The position numbers were made by a program, and so were the translations under genes. Below, piece by piece: positions 51,794-61,399 of a stretch of 64,000 bases of DNA. This DNA comes from Puniceicoccaceae bacterium Marseille-Q1082. Lineage in GTDB: Bacteria; Verrucomicrobiota; Verrucomicrobiia; Opitutales; Intestinicryptomonadaceae. Within the stretch, counting starts at the first letter, position 1; the number at the start of each line of letters is the position of its first letter. A model generated the notes under the pieces. The model did not search any database, was not told the origin of the DNA, and was given only the letters and a program-made list of their open reading frames with translations. The stretch covers positions 327,010 to 391,009 of the forward strand of contig CAJGBI010000001.1 in NCBI GenBank assembly GCA_904424815.1, read 5' to 3'.

Positions 51794-54565
51794 ATGGCAA
51801 AAGAATCCAAAAAGCGCGGACAGAAGCTCGGCGAAGTCGTCGGGCGCAGGCGGCCTGTGACAGGAACGATATTGCTGTTCGCGGCGTTCATACTTACCGT
51901 TTCGGCGCTCTCGTACGCGCCGAGCCAGGACATATTCTTCAAAGAATATTTCGAGTCCGCGCTCAACACGACCGAAATTTATACTGAAAACCTTTGCGGG
52001 AAATTCGGGGCGACTTTCACGCTTTTGGGGCTCGTGTGCTTCGGAGCGGCTGCGTACACGATTCCGATTTATCTCTTTTGGGCGGGCATTGTCTTCTGGC
52101 AGCGTCGCGCGCGCGGAATGTCGGCACTCGAGCTTCTCTGCACAGTCTGCGGGGTTTTGTTCTTCTCCGTCCTCTGCGCCGCGCTTCAAGGCGGCATAGG
52201 AGAATCGGGGGAATCGAGCGTATTCTGGCCGCGCGGCTGGGGAGGAAATTTTGGAACCGCCGTTTTCGACGGGCTGTTAAAGCCGTTTTTCGACGTGTTC
52301 GGAAGCGTGGCAATCGCGGGTTCGCTGTTTTTGTTTTGCGCGGTGGTGGTGTTTGTGGACAGCCCCGCCGAGGCGGCGTGCGAGCTCGCCGGAATGGCGA
52401 AGAAGTCGCCTTCGTTTTTTTGGAAAACCGCCAAAATTATATTTAGGGCGATAGCGTTTTTGCCGTCGCTGCTGTTCGGTCGCCGCAAGGCGCCTGTGGA
52501 AAATTCCGAGTCTCAGGTGCTGTCGGCGGCTTCCCGCCAGAGGCAGGTGCAACGGCAGAAGGCCGCTGTTCCGCCCGTTTCGGAAACCACCGTTCCCGAG
52601 CCCATTCCGCCGCTTCCCAAACCAAGCAGGGCGGAGGCTGCCGCCGCAGCTGACGTCGCGGACGAGGTGCTTTCGGGCTTGGAAGAGCCCGGCGCGCGAA
52701 TGCCGTTATTCGGGAAAAAGGCGCGCTCCGCGGCGGAGGGCGAGCCCATCGTCGACTTTGCGGAGCGCTATGCGGAAGAAGACGATTTGGATATTGAACT
52801 CCGCGCGGAGCCCCGCGAACCGGACGGAGAAGATTTGGCCGGCGGTTTTGGCGCGGAGGGCGAGCCTCCCGCGGAAACTCCGCCGCCTTCAGCCGAGCCC
52901 GCTCCGCCGGACGGCCCTTCCGAAATAGATTTGAGCGGCGTGAAAGCCGCGCGCCCGCAAAAGCCCTCCAAGCCCGAAAGCTTGCGGGTGGAAGAGTTCA
53001 AGCCCGAAAAGTACGAGGCAAAGCTGCCCGCCAAAACGCGCGACGGATACGTATTCCCGTCCGTGGATTTGCTCGACAAGGCGGAAGACGAGCTTCAAGG
53101 CGGGCGCGAAAACTACGAGGAGCGCATGTCCGAAATCGTCGCGAAAATCGCCGACTTCGGAATATCCGTAAATCCCGTCAAGGCGTCGTCCGGCCCCGTT
53201 ATCACGCGCTACGAGGTCCGCCCCGCCACGGGCGTCCGGCTCAACAGGATCGCGAGCCTCGAAGACGACATAGCGCTCGGAATCCGCGCCCAGAAGGTCC
53301 GCATCATCGCCCCGATCCCGGGGCAGGGAACCGTCGGCATCGAAGTCCCCAACAAGCACAGGAGCATGGTGCGTGTGCGCGACATCATAGAGTCGCGCGA
53401 ATGGAACGAGAGCCGCGCGGAAATTCCCGTCGCCCTCGGCAAGGACATCACGGGAGTCCCCATCGTCCTCGACCTCGCAAAAATGCCCCACGCGCTGATT
53501 GCGGGCTCCACCGGCAGCGGCAAGAGCGTCTGCATAAACTCCATAGTTCTCTCCCTGCTTTTCAAGACTACTCCCGACGACTTGCGCTTCATAATGGTCG
53601 ACCCGAAAGTCGTCGAAATGCAGATGTACAATTCCCTGCCGCACATGCTCATTCCCGTCGTCACCGATCCGAAAAAGGTTCCAGCCGCCCTCAAATGGCT
53701 GACTTCGGAAATGATGCGCCGCTACCGCATATTCAAGGAGACTAACGTGCGCAACATCGCGGGCTTCAACGCCAAAATCCTCAAGGACGCCCAGGCCGCG
53801 CAGCTCGCCGAGGAAAGCGACGCAGCCATGACCCCAGAAGAGCGCACGGCGCTCGCCTCTCCGGCGGGCGAATCGCCCGATTCGGACGGCGACGGGTTCG
53901 AAATTCCCAAGAAAAAGCTCCCCTACATAGTATGCATAATAGACGAGCTCGCCGACCTCATGATGGTCGCGGGCAAAGAGGTGGAAGGCTCGATAGCGCG
54001 CCTTACGCAGCTCGCGCGGGCAGCCGGCATACATCTTATCGTCGCAACGCAGCGCCCCTCGCGCGATGTCATCACCGGCCTCATAAAATCCAACCTGCCC
54101 ACGCGAATCGCCTTTAAAGTGGCTTCGCAAATCGACAGCCGCACCATTCTCGACCACAAGGGCGCCGAAACCCTCATCGGCTACGGCGACATGCTCTACA
54201 TCAATAACGGCTCGTCGGAAATGGTGAGGGCGCAGGGCGCCTATATGTCCGACGAAGAGATTGCGCGCGTCGTCGAGGCGCTCAAAGTCAACGGAGAGCC
54301 CGACTACGCAGAGGATGTCCAACAGCAGATCGAGAGCGCCGGCGAAGAGGACGAGGATTCCGAGGGCGGCGAAGAGGGCGACGACCCGATGTTCGCCAAG
54401 GCCGTCGCCGTCGTAAAATCCAACAAAAAGGCGAGTACCTCCCTTTTGCAGCGCAAGCTCGGCATCGGTTACGGGCGCGCTGCAAGAATCATCGACGAAA
54501 TGGAGGAGCGCGGCATGATCGGCCCGGATAACGGCCCCGGGAATCCCCGCGAAATCTATATCTGA
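51794..54565 (+). CDS. ftsK: DNA translocase FtsK/SpoIIIE
   Basis: The 923-residue protein has four N-terminal membrane helices (to about residue 210), a Pro/Glu/Ala-rich linker (~230-400) and the alpha/beta motor. Walker A GSTGSGKS begins at residue 571 and Walker B is VCIIDELADLMMV. The C-terminal gamma winged helix (LQRKLGIGYGRAARIIDEMEERG) reads polar DNA signals. FtsK moves chromosome ends at division. A ~45-residue acidic stretch lies inside the motor (around EESDAAMTPEERTAL). Start 51794 is the first Met of the charged N-terminus. Confidence 0.95.
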   Translation: MAKESKKRGQKLGEVVGRRRPVTGTILLFAAFILTVSALSYAPSQDIFFKEYFESALNTTEIYTENLCGKFGATFTLLGLVCFGAAAYTIPIYLFWAGIVFWQRRARGMSALELLCTVCGVLFFSVLCAALQGGIGESGESSVFWPRGWGGNFGTAVFDGLLKPFFDVFGSVAIAGSLFLFCAVVVFVDSPAEAACELAGMAKKSPSFFWKTAKIIFRAIAFLPSLLFGRRKAPVENSESQVLSAASRQRQVQRQKAAVPPVSETTVPEPIPPLPKPSRAEAAAAADVADEVLSGLEEPGARMPLFGKKARSAAEGEPIVDFAERYAEEDDLDIELRAEPREPDGEDLAGGFGAEGEPPAETPPPSAEPAPPDGPSEIDLSGVKAARPQKPSKPESLRVEEFKPEKYEAKLPAKTRDGYVFPSVDLLDKAEDELQGGRENYEERMSEIVAKIADFGISVNPVKASSGPVITRYEVRPATGVRLNRIASLEDDIALGIRAQKVRIIAPIPGQGTVGIEVPNKHRSMVRVRDIIESREWNESRAEIPVALGKDITGVPIVLDLAKMPHALIAGSTGSGKSVCINSIVLSLLFKTTPDDLRFIMVDPKVVEMQMYNSLPHMLIPVVTDPKKVPAALKWLTSEMMRRYRIFKETNVRNIAGFNAKILKDAQAAQLAEESDAAMTPEERTALASPAGESPDSDGDGFEIPKKKLPYIVCIIDELADLMMVAGKEVEGSIARLTQLARAAGIHLIVATQRPSRDVITGLIKSNLPTRIAFKVASQIDSRTILDHKGAETLIGYGDMLYINNGSSEMVRAQGAYMSDEEIARVVEALKVNGEPDYAEDVQQQIESAGEEDEDSEGGEEGDDPMFAKAVAVVKSNKKASTSLLQRKLGIGYGRAARIIDEMEERGMIGPDNGPGNPREIYI

Positions 54566-54596
54566 TTTGGCGAATGCTTTTGGCGAATAGCTGCGT

Positions 54597-54659
54597 TTCG
54601 GGGAAAGCCGCCACTGGTCACGTACTAATTGTACGCTCCCACCGGCGGCTTTCCCCGAA
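54597..54659. repeat. Large inverted repeat with 16-bp perfect arms
   Basis: TTCGGGGAAAGCCGCC (54597-54612) and its exact complement at 54644-54659 flank a 31-base loop. The loop contains a smaller dyad CGTAC...GTACG. It lies 31 bases after the ftsK stop. It has no T tract, so it is not a simple terminator; it resembles REP/MITE-like interspersed elements. Confidence 0.75.
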
Positions 54660-54737
54660 TACTCGCTCTTCATCCAAAATGGATTCGCTCGCTTGGTTGC
54701 GCTGGGCGCAATCCGCGCTGTTCTCACCCCTGCGGGG

Positions 54738-54757
54738 TAAAATGCTATCGCATTTTA
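54738..54757. repeat. Short inverted repeat
   Basis: TAAAATGC-TATC-GCATTTTA forms an 8-bp perfect hairpin with a 4-base loop. Confidence 0.65.
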
Positions 54758-54764
54758 TCCTTCC

Positions 54765-54815
54765 CGAAAGCCTTATTTTATAGCCTCGCTGCGCTTCGGA
54801 TAAAATAAGCTTTCG
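54765..54815. repeat. Interrupted inverted repeat
   Basis: CGAAAGC-C-TTATTTTAT (54765-54781) pairs with ATAAAATAA-GCTTTCG (54800-54815) with one bulged base. The loop is 18 bases. It is the third hairpin in 220 bases. Confidence 0.65.
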
Positions 54816-54873
54816 TTTTCATTGCGCCAAATCGGGTACCCTTGGTTTTCGGAACGAACTCCGGAAGTATTAG

Positions 54874-54902
54874 CGAACCTCTTATGAGAGGTTCGTTTTT
54901 TT
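54874..54902 (+). terminator. Rho-independent terminator downstream of ftsK
   Basis: CGAACCTCT (54874-54882), loop TATG, AGAGGTTCG (54887-54895), then seven T residues. The stem sequence is related to that of the rng terminator at 47051. Confidence 0.85.
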
Positions 54903-54944
54903 GCGGGGAACGTGGAGGGGATAGAAGCATTGGCAAAGCCAATC

Positions 54945-55055
54945 TTCGTAAGGGCGCAGCCCTTCAATGGCTGGCGCACCTTGCGCCCGTAAGGGGCGCC
55001 AGCCCCTTCAATGGAAGCGGCACCGCCGCCCCCTTCAATGGCTGGCGGCCCTGCC
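54945..55055. repeat. Imperfect tandem repeats with CCTTCAATGG core
   Basis: The decamer CCTTCAATGG occurs at 54961, 55005 and 55032, twice followed by CTGGCG. Spacing is 44 and 27 bases, so this is a degenerate repeat cluster rather than a precise tandem array. Confidence 0.6.
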
Positions 55056-55108
55056 GTCCAAAAGTGAGTATCCGTTTTCTTGCGCACTTTTATGGCGGCA
55101 CATTGCCG

Positions 55109-55342
55109 CTAAAAATACATTGCGGACAGTATTGCGGCAAAAAATGCCGCCAAGGATAGCGCAACGGTTGCGAGTTTCTTTTTTCTCAGTTTTTTGGCGA
55201 AGCGGCGCATGTCGCCCCTTCCACCGGCGCTCCGGTAGTCGGAGTAGAGCATGTCGGTCTGTGCTAGGAAGAGCGCGGCGAATTTGTATGCGAAGAAAAT
55301 TCCGATTGCCGCAAAAAATGCGGAAGCTATAAGGGTGTCCAT
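55109..55342 (-). CDS. Small membrane protein of unknown function
   Basis: The 77-residue product has an N-terminal hydrophobic helix (ASAFFAAIGIFFAYKFAALFLA), a basic middle (RRFAKKLRKKK) and a C-terminal helix (ATVALSLAAFFAAILSAMYF). The hairpin topology and regular codon use suggest a real protein. No family is recognised. Confidence 0.55.
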   Translation of the reverse strand: MDTLIASAFFAAIGIFFAYKFAALFLAQTDMLYSDYRSAGGRGDMRRFAKKLRKKKLATVALSLAAFFAAILSAMYF

Positions 55343-55395
55343 AATATTTTGACAGCGTTTTAGGTTGGCTGGCCCGCGCTTTTATGTGCGCAGAA

Positions 55396-55436
55396 ATGCG
55401 GTCTCCGGAAAAACTTTCATTTTTCGGAGACCGCAT
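55396..55436 (-). terminator. Long hairpin downstream of the PEP-CTERM remnant
   Basis: ATGCGGTCTCCG (55396-55407), a bulged G and AAAAA pair with TTTTT and CGGAGACCGCAT ending at 55436, giving a 17-bp stem with a 6-base loop. It has no clean T tract on the outside but lies where transcription of the minus-strand gene would end. A role as terminator or 3'-end stabiliser is inferred. Confidence 0.5.
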
Positions 55437-55550
55437 GAGTGCCTAATTGATATATCTTTTACCTTATTTTTACCTTTTCGGAGAGGCCGCCATAGGCGAA
55501 TGAGAACCCAACAATTCAACTAATGCACGCCGGCGGCGGCCGCTCGAAAA

Positions 55551-56108
55551 TTAAGCTTTTCTCCTGCGCGCCGCGGCGAGGGCGAGTGATAGCGCGCCTG
55601 CGACCGCGGCGTATATTGCGGGTTCTGGAACGGCGGTGAGCATGGTTATGCTGAGGTCGCCGTTTGAAAAAACGAAATCCCAATCGTCGGTGTTGAGCTC
55701 GCTGCCGTTGGGTTTTACTTTAATGTTTTCGCCTTTCGTGAAAGCGTCCGCGACGGCTATTGCGCCAGCCGTTTCGCCGTCGATTAGCATGAAATTGTCT
55801 CCCGCTTCAACAGAGCCTGTAAGCTCTACGACTATTTCGTAGTCGGAGAGGAAAGTTAATCTCGAGTTGCTGTCCAATCCGATGCCGACATCGATTCCCT
55901 GCTGCGCGAATTCCTTGTATTCGGCGGCGTCGTACATGAATTCGAGCGTGGCTTTTTCAGATGAGTTGCCCTCGATGCTGAATCGGGTGCCGGCAATCTC
56001 CATCCCGTCAAATCCATATTGCTCAGGTTGACATTCCAAGATTCCAGCGCCCGCGCTCCGGTTATAAATTGTCCGTAAATTATTAGTCGCATTTTCCGAA
56101 GATAACAA
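55551..56108 (-). pseudogene. C-terminal part of a PEP-CTERM-tailed surface protein
   Basis: The frame ends in the sorting tail AVPEPAIYAAVAGALSLALAAARRRKA: PEP motif, hydrophobic helix, basic cluster. It directs proteins to exosortase processing. The preceding ~150 residues look like a beta-rich secreted domain. There is no signal peptide: the reading frame opens at a TTG (56108) inside the tail of another frame. A real start may be lost, so this is probably a 5'-truncated gene. ATG at about 56003 would give a shorter version. No exosortase is in the window. Confidence 0.6.
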
Positions 56109-56484
56109 AAGAGTCGCGCCCGATTGTAAGTTTCAGCCTGAAATGGCTGTTGGGCAAAATGCGCGCGCCGAGCTCCGAGCGTGTTCCCGCCCCGACGGGC
56201 GACATGAAGGCGTACGAAGTGTTTGTTTTTGCCGGTATTGCCGCCGCGTTTAATATAGGCCTGAAATCCTCGCGCGAGAGCGGGTCGCCCCTGTGTTGTG
56301 CTTCGGCGATTAAAGGGAATAATTCTTCGTCAAACCTGTAAGACGGGTTTGCGCACTGCGAGCAAACCCGGAGGGCGTCCTTTTCGCGGGCGGGTTCGTC
56401 GAATTGCGAAAGCTCCGCGCATGAGGCGCAGAAGAGCAGGGCGCCTATGGCTGACGCGCATCTTAATGCTCCGAGAAAACGTCC
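56083..56484 (-). pseudogene. Small secreted/lipoprotein-like gene with disrupted start
   Basis: On the minus strand a frame is open from 56484 to a TAA at 56083-56085 (134 codons) but has no usable start before its hydrophobic region. The translation contains AIGALLFCASCAELSQF, which looks like a lipoprotein signal, followed by about 100 hydrophilic residues ending LTIGRDSFVIFGKCD. An ATG at 56441 (minus strand) is one base out of phase and followed by MRV, so a one-base insertion between the start and AIGALL would explain the break. It overlaps the PEP-CTERM remnant start by 26 bases. The family is unknown. Confidence 0.45.
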
Positions 56485-56571
56485 CTAAAAATTGAGCAAT
56501 TTTTTTGCGGAAAATTGAACGCGCGGAGGAGGCGCAAGAGTAGTAAATTCAAATATAAAAGGATTTAAAAT

Positions 56572-56634
56572 ATGACAAACAAAGAAAAACAGATAAAAGT
56601 GCAACTAAAAAACGGACGTTTAAATTGCGCATAA
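56572..56634 (+). other. Tiny open frame (20 codons) in an AT-rich spacer
   Basis: ATG at 56572 opens a 20-residue, Lys-rich frame (MTNKEKQIKVQL...) preceded by an AT-rich box (AATATAAAAGGA). It could be the remnant of a gene or a leader peptide. Nothing downstream clearly depends on it. Confidence 0.2.
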
Positions 56635-56808
56635 AATCAAAGTCAAGCGTTTTTTTATCGGATAAAAATAATAATAACTATGCCAGTTTGCTTTGGTGAG
56701 CAATTTTGCGGGCGCGGGGCATGCGATATTGAGGAGCCGGCGCGCGGTTGCGGTGTTGGCGGGCGGCGAAATCGGCGTTGCCGGTTTTTTTCATTGAAAC
56801 GGCTCTTT

Positions 56809-58575
56809 TTAGGCTTGGGCCGGCCGCCAGTCTATTAGCGTTGCCTGGGGGGTCTTGCGGCGGTTCCATCTGTTCCATCCGAGTTTTACGGCAATGTCGA
56901 TTTTTTTGCCCGCCGGAGGAACTCTTCCGGACATTCTCCACGCCACCGCGTTGATCCAGCCGTTGTCGCCGAGCGGTATCTGGAAGCGGAAATTCGCCCC
57001 GCCGCCGAACACTTCCGGAGGCTTGGGAAGCTCGACCGATTTTAGGGCAAAAATCGGCTCCCTGTTCCCCTCGCCGAACGGGTGCAGGAGTTCGAGTTCG
57101 TTGAGCAGCTCTATCCCGACGTCCGAGAGGTCGAGCGTCAGGCTGATTTTCACTTTCGGGGAAAAGTCGATGTCCCTGCCGTACTTTCCGATTATCACCG
57201 AGTTTATCCGCTTGCGGAACTCGCCGATTCCGCCGCTTTTTACGGAGACCCCGACCGCCATAGGGTGCCCGCCCCAGCTGCCGAGCAGGTCGGCGCACGG
57301 CGCGAGGCATTCCACAAGGTCGACCCCGTGGACGCTGCGGCCGGAGCCTTTCACAAAACCGCCGTCCTCTTCCCCGAACACGATGACGGGGCGGTGGAAT
57401 TCGCGGCTGAGCTTGCCGGCGATTATGCCGACTACGCCCGGATGCCAGCGCGGGTCGAAAACGACGACGCACGGGTCGGAGCCGTAGGAGTTTTCCTCCA
57501 CCTGTTTCATTGCGTCTTCGAGGACTCCGCGCTCGATGTCCTGGCGCTCCTTGTTTATGTCGTTGAGTTCGCATGCGGCGCGGTAGCAGGTTGTGAAGTC
57601 GTCGCCAAGCATCATTTCGAGGGGCAGGGAGGCGTCCGCCACGCGGCCGCTTGCGTTAATGCGCGGGCCGAGCTTGAAAGATATGTCGATGGGCGTGATT
57701 TCCTCGCCGAGGGCTATGCCGCTTGCCTGTATCAAAGCCTGTATCCCCGTTCTGCGCGTGGATTTCAGCCGCTTGATGCCGTTGCGCGCCAAAATCCTGT
57801 TTTCGTCTACGAGCGGCACAAGGTCTGCGACCGTGCCGAGCGCGACGAGGTCGAGGTAGTCTTTGAGGTTTATCTCCCACGAGCGCTTGTCGCCGCGGTT
57901 GCGCATTTCCTTTATCAGCCCGTGCGCGAGCTTGAAGACGAGCCCCACTGTGCAGAGCTGCCGCCACGGCGCCCCCTCAAAGTCGAAAACGTGGGGGTTT
58001 ATGAGTATGTGACTCTGGTCGGTGGCGTCCTTCGCCTGGTGGTGGTCTACGACTATGAGGTCGATTCCGCGCGAGCGTATGTAGTTCACCGCCTCACCCG
58101 CGTTCGTGCCGCAGTCGAGCGCTATGAGCAGGTCGGGGTTGCCGGAGGCAAGCGCCCTTTCGAGAGCGGCTTCGCTGAGCCCGTAGCCCTCTTCCATTCT
58201 GCGCGGGACAAAATACGACGGATTGAGCCCGAAGAGCCGCAGAACGCTGACAAGCAGAGTCGTGCTCGTTATGCCGTCGACGTCGTAGTCTCCGAATACG
58301 AGAATGCTCTGGCGCTTTTCCACCGCGTCTATTATGCGCAACACGGCGCGGCGCAGGTTTTTGAGCCTGAACGGGTCGTCGAGGTTTGCGAGCTTTGGGC
58401 TCATGAACATTTTGGCGCGGAGCGGGTCGGAATAGCCCCGCTGGAGTATGAGCGCGCCGAGAATAGGGCTCACTCCCAAGTACGCGCCCATGTCGGCGGC
58501 GAGCTTCTTGTCGTATTCTGCAAACTCCCAGACCATTTTCCCATCAATATATACACATGCCGGCGGAGATTTCAA
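56809..58575 (-). CDS. recJ: Single-stranded-DNA-specific exonuclease RecJ
   Basis: The 588-residue protein degrades single-stranded DNA 5' to 3' in recombination and repair. DHH-family motifs are visible: FGDYDVDGITSTTLL (motif I), ALDCGTNA, VVDHHQAK (motif III) and a DHHA1 region with GSGRSVHGVDLVECL. The C-terminal OB domain is present. ATG at 58536 (MVWEF) is an alternative start. An open frame over its opposite strand is a shadow. Confidence 0.95.
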   Translation of the reverse strand: MKSPPACVYIDGKMVWEFAEYDKKLAADMGAYLGVSPILGALILQRGYSDPLRAKMFMSPKLANLDDPFRLKNLRRAVLRIIDAVEKRQSILVFGDYDVDGITSTTLLVSVLRLFGLNPSYFVPRRMEEGYGLSEAALERALASGNPDLLIALDCGTNAGEAVNYIRSRGIDLIVVDHHQAKDATDQSHILINPHVFDFEGAPWRQLCTVGLVFKLAHGLIKEMRNRGDKRSWEINLKDYLDLVALGTVADLVPLVDENRILARNGIKRLKSTRRTGIQALIQASGIALGEEITPIDISFKLGPRINASGRVADASLPLEMMLGDDFTTCYRAACELNDINKERQDIERGVLEDAMKQVEENSYGSDPCVVVFDPRWHPGVVGIIAGKLSREFHRPVIVFGEEDGGFVKGSGRSVHGVDLVECLAPCADLLGSWGGHPMAVGVSVKSGGIGEFRKRINSVIIGKYGRDIDFSPKVKISLTLDLSDVGIELLNELELLHPFGEGNREPIFALKSVELPKPPEVFGGGANFRFQIPLGDNGWINAVAWRMSGRVPPAGKKIDIAVKLGWNRWNRRKTPQATLIDWRPAQA

Positions 58576-58852
58576 CCAGAAATGCGCCGCGCGTCCGCCC
58601 GCGCGCTTTCATTCCGTTTGCGTGCCGTAAAACGCCCTCCGGAAAGCCGGAATATGCCTGCGGGCGGGTTCGCTTCTCAAACGTGTGAGAAGCGAAAAAT
58701 TTTTCAAAAAAAACTTGCAACGCCACGGGGGCGGAATAGTTTGGGAAAACCATAATAACCCCCGCGCGGGCAATTCGGACAAACGCTTTTCGTCCCGTTG
58801 CGGTTCGTTATATTTTTCAACTTCAAACGGTTTTGCGAAAGCCGACAAAAAA

Positions 58853-60043
58853 ATGAATATTCACGAGTATCAAGCAAAAGCATTATTCAAGGAATTCGGC
58901 GTCCCGGTTCAGGACGGCATTGCGGTAAAATCCCCTTCGGAGTTCGACGCGGCGATTGCGGCGATTCCCGGCGACCATGTGGTCGTCAAGTCGCAGATCC
59001 ACGCTGGCGGGCGCGGCAAGGGCGTTTTCGTCGACGGCTTCAAGGGCGGAGTAAAGTTCGTGGCCAAATCCGAGGCTGCCGAGACCGCCAAAAAAATGCT
59101 CGGCAACACCCTCGTCACCAAGCAGACCGGCCCGCAGGGAAGGGTCGTGGGGACGCTCTACTTTGCCGAGCCCGTCGATATCGAGAAAGAATACTACCTC
59201 TCCGTCTTAATGGACAGAGCTTCCGGAAAGGTTGCGATAGTCGCCTCCACCGCCGGCGGCATGGACATTGAAAAGGTCGCGGAGGAAACTCCCGAGCAAA
59301 TCATGAAGATGCTCGTGGATCCCGACATCGGCTTGCAGCCCTTCCAGATAAGGGAGCTTGCGTTCTTCTTCGGCTTCGGCGAAAAGGAAAAGCAGAAGCA
59401 GTTCAAGGCAGTCATCGCCGGCCTTTACAGGCTCTTCTGGCAGAAGGATTGCTCTATGGTTGAAGTCAATCCCCTCGTCCTCACCAAAGACGGAAAAATC
59501 GTCTGCCTCGACGCCAAGGTCGCGTTCGACGACAACGGCCTCTTCCGCCACCCCGAGCTCCAGGAGCTCCGCGACCCCCACGAAGAGGATCCCAAGGAAA
59601 TCGAGGCAGGCAAGTACGGGCTCAACTACATCGCCCTCGACGGCAACATCGCGTGCATGGTGAACGGCGCGGGGCTTGCTATGGCGACAATGGATATAAT
59701 AAAACACTTCGGCGGCAATCCCGCAAACTTCCTCGACGTTGGCGGCGGAGCGACCGAAGAGTCCATCACGCAGGCGTTCAACATCCTTCTCAAAGACCCG
59801 CATGTAAAGGGGATTCTGGTCAACATATTCGGCGGGATCATGAGGTGCGACGTCATCGCAGCCGGCGTCATCGCAGCGGTCAAAAACGTCGGGCTCAAGC
59901 TTCCGCTCGTCGTGAGGCTCGAGGGCACAAACGTCGAGCTCGGCAGGAAGATGCTCTCCGAAAGCGGCATCTCCCTCACCACGGCGGATTCGCTCGCGGA
60001 CGCGGCGGAAAAGATTGTCAAAATCGTCGCCGAACAAAAGTAA
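58853..60043 (+). CDS. sucC: Succinyl-CoA ligase, beta subunit
   Basis: The 396-residue ATP-grasp subunit works with SucD in the TCA cycle, making ATP or GTP from succinyl-CoA. It starts [19 protein letters not shown] as in other SucC proteins, with the grasp loop [12 protein letters not shown] and the C-terminal [17 protein letters not shown] 58853 is preceded by an A run. Confidence 0.96.
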   Translation: MNIHEYQAKALFKEFGVPVQDGIAVKSPSEFDAAIAAIPGDHVVVKSQIHAGGRGKGVFVDGFKGGVKFVAKSEAAETAKKMLGNTLVTKQTGPQGRVVGTLYFAEPVDIEKEYYLSVLMDRASGKVAIVASTAGGMDIEKVAEETPEQIMKMLVDPDIGLQPFQIRELAFFFGFGEKEKQKQFKAVIAGLYRLFWQKDCSMVEVNPLVLTKDGKIVCLDAKVAFDDNGLFRHPELQELRDPHEEDPKEIEAGKYGLNYIALDGNIACMVNGAGLAMATMDIIKHFGGNPANFLDVGGGATEESITQAFNILLKDPHVKGILVNIFGGIMRCDVIAAGVIAAVKNVGLKLPLVVRLEGTNVELGRKMLSESGISLTTADSLADAAEKIVKIVAEQK

Positions 60044-60063
60044 ACCCTTAAAAATTTCGCAAA

Positions 60064-60945
60064 ATGAGCATACTTGTCAACAAGGACACGAGAGTTGTAA
60101 TCAGCGGCATTACCGGCAATACGGGTTCTTTCCACACCCGCCAGTGCATGGAATACGGCTCCAAAATCGTCGCGGGCGTCACACCCGGCAAGGGCGGAAT
60201 GCTTTTCGACGACAAGGTTCCCGTTTTCAACACCATCAGGGAATCCGTTGAAAAGGAGGGCGCCAACGCCTGCGCCATATTCGTGCCTCCGGCGTTTGCG
60301 GCGGACTCCATACTCGAGGCCATTGACGCGGAAATTCCGCTTATCATCACCATTACCGAGGGAATACCGGTAAAGGATATGGCAATCGTCAAGACGCGCC
60401 TCATGCAGAAGGGCTGCAAATCGCGGCTGATAGGCCCCAACTGCCCGGGCGTCATTACCCCCGGGGAATGCAAAATCGGCATCATGCCCGGCTATATCCA
60501 CAAGCCCGGCACCATCGGCATCGTCAGCCGCTCCGGAACCCTCACCTATGAGGCGGTCTGGCAGACAACGTGCCTCGGCTATGGCCGGAGCACGGTCGTC
60601 GGCATCGGCGGCGACCCGATCAACGGCACCAGCCATCTCGACGCGGTAAAGATGTTCAACGAAGACCCGAATACCGAGGCGATAATTATGATCGGCGAAA
60701 TCGGCGGCGACGGCGAACAGAAGGCGGCGGCGTGGCTGAAAGAGAACTGCAAGAAGCCTGTGGCGGCGTTTATCGCCGGACGCACGGCTCCGAAGGGCAG
60801 GAGAATGGGGCACGCGGGAGCGATAGTCTCCGGAAACTCGGGCTCGGCCGACGATAAAATAAAAGCCCTTCTCGACGCCGGCATAGCGGTTTCGCCCACG
60901 CCCTCCGCGATAGGCGAGACCCTCATCAAGCACTGGGGCAAATAG
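60064..60945 (+). CDS. sucD: Succinyl-CoA ligase, alpha subunit
   Basis: The 293-residue partner of SucC binds CoA ([18 protein letters not shown]) and carries the phosphohistidine His250 in [10 protein letters not shown]. The gap to sucC is 20 bases. A terminator follows at 61046. Confidence 0.96.
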   Translation: MSILVNKDTRVVISGITGNTGSFHTRQCMEYGSKIVAGVTPGKGGMLFDDKVPVFNTIRESVEKEGANACAIFVPPAFAADSILEAIDAEIPLIITITEGIPVKDMAIVKTRLMQKGCKSRLIGPNCPGVITPGECKIGIMPGYIHKPGTIGIVSRSGTLTYEAVWQTTCLGYGRSTVVGIGGDPINGTSHLDAVKMFNEDPNTEAIIMIGEIGGDGEQKAAAWLKENCKKPVAAFIAGRTAPKGRRMGHAGAIVSGNSGSADDKIKALLDAGIAVSPTPSAIGETLIKHWGK

Positions 60946-61045
60946 GGGCGCGCGCCGCGGGGGAAGCCCGTTTGCGGAAGCGCGCTTTGGCGGCGGCGTA
61001 TCGCCGCCTGCCAGTTGCGAATTCCCGCCGCGCAAATGATATTCC

Positions 61046-61076
61046 AAAGCCGCAGCATTTTTGTTGCGGCTTTTTT
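61046..61076 (+). terminator. Terminator after sucD
   Basis: AAAGCCGC (61046-61053) pairs with GCGGCTTT (61066-61073), followed by more T residues. Loop 12 bases. Confidence 0.8.
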
Positions 61077-61156
61077 GCGCGTGCGATATTTTGACTGCCA
61101 AATTTATCGGTTCCCTTTCGGAGATTTTTGCGGTTTCCGGCGGACGGATAATATTT

Positions 61157-61399
61157 ATGGTTTTGTTTGCGTATGAGACGCGGAAATATTATGAAATATT
61201 TGAGGAGTCGGCACATTCAAAAGCTTATTGCGATTTTTACAGCGGCAGCCGGATAATACACGGGGAAAGCGGAAAAGTCATAGGGGTTGTCTCATACATA
61301 ATGGCTATAAGCGGCGAGCTCTCCCCGGGGATAAACAGGACGTCCGATGCGAAAAATTTTAGCATGAGGTTTTTTTTGCATACAGGCTGGACACCATGA
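61157..61399 (+). CDS. Hypothetical protein, first of a two-gene pair
   Basis: The 80-residue product (MVLFAYETRKYYEIFEESAH...) is moderately charged and shows no known domain or signal. Its TGA overlaps the ATG of the following frame (ATGA at 61396-61399), the pattern of coupled genes. Codon use is mixed. Confidence 0.4.
   Translation: MVLFAYETRKYYEIFEESAHSKAYCDFYSGSRIIHGESGKVIGVVSYIMAISGELSPGINRTSDAKNFSMRFFLHTGWTP

Larger units (their letters stand above)
54566..55108. other. Hairpin-rich intergenic region
   Basis: No gene is supported in these 543 bases. It holds three inverted repeats (listed separately), a terminator, and a short set of CCTTCAATGG-containing imperfect repeats at about 54945-55055. 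Translations in this area are repetitive and low in credibility. Confidence 0.7.

Noticed and set aside
54773-55087. 104-codon minus-strand frame over the hairpin region.
   Set aside because: It is made of the CCTTCAATGG repeats and hairpin arms and shows no protein-like composition.
57082-58755. 557-codon open frame opposite recJ.
   Set aside because: It is the antisense shadow of a clear DHH-family gene in GC-rich DNA; no domain is recognisable.
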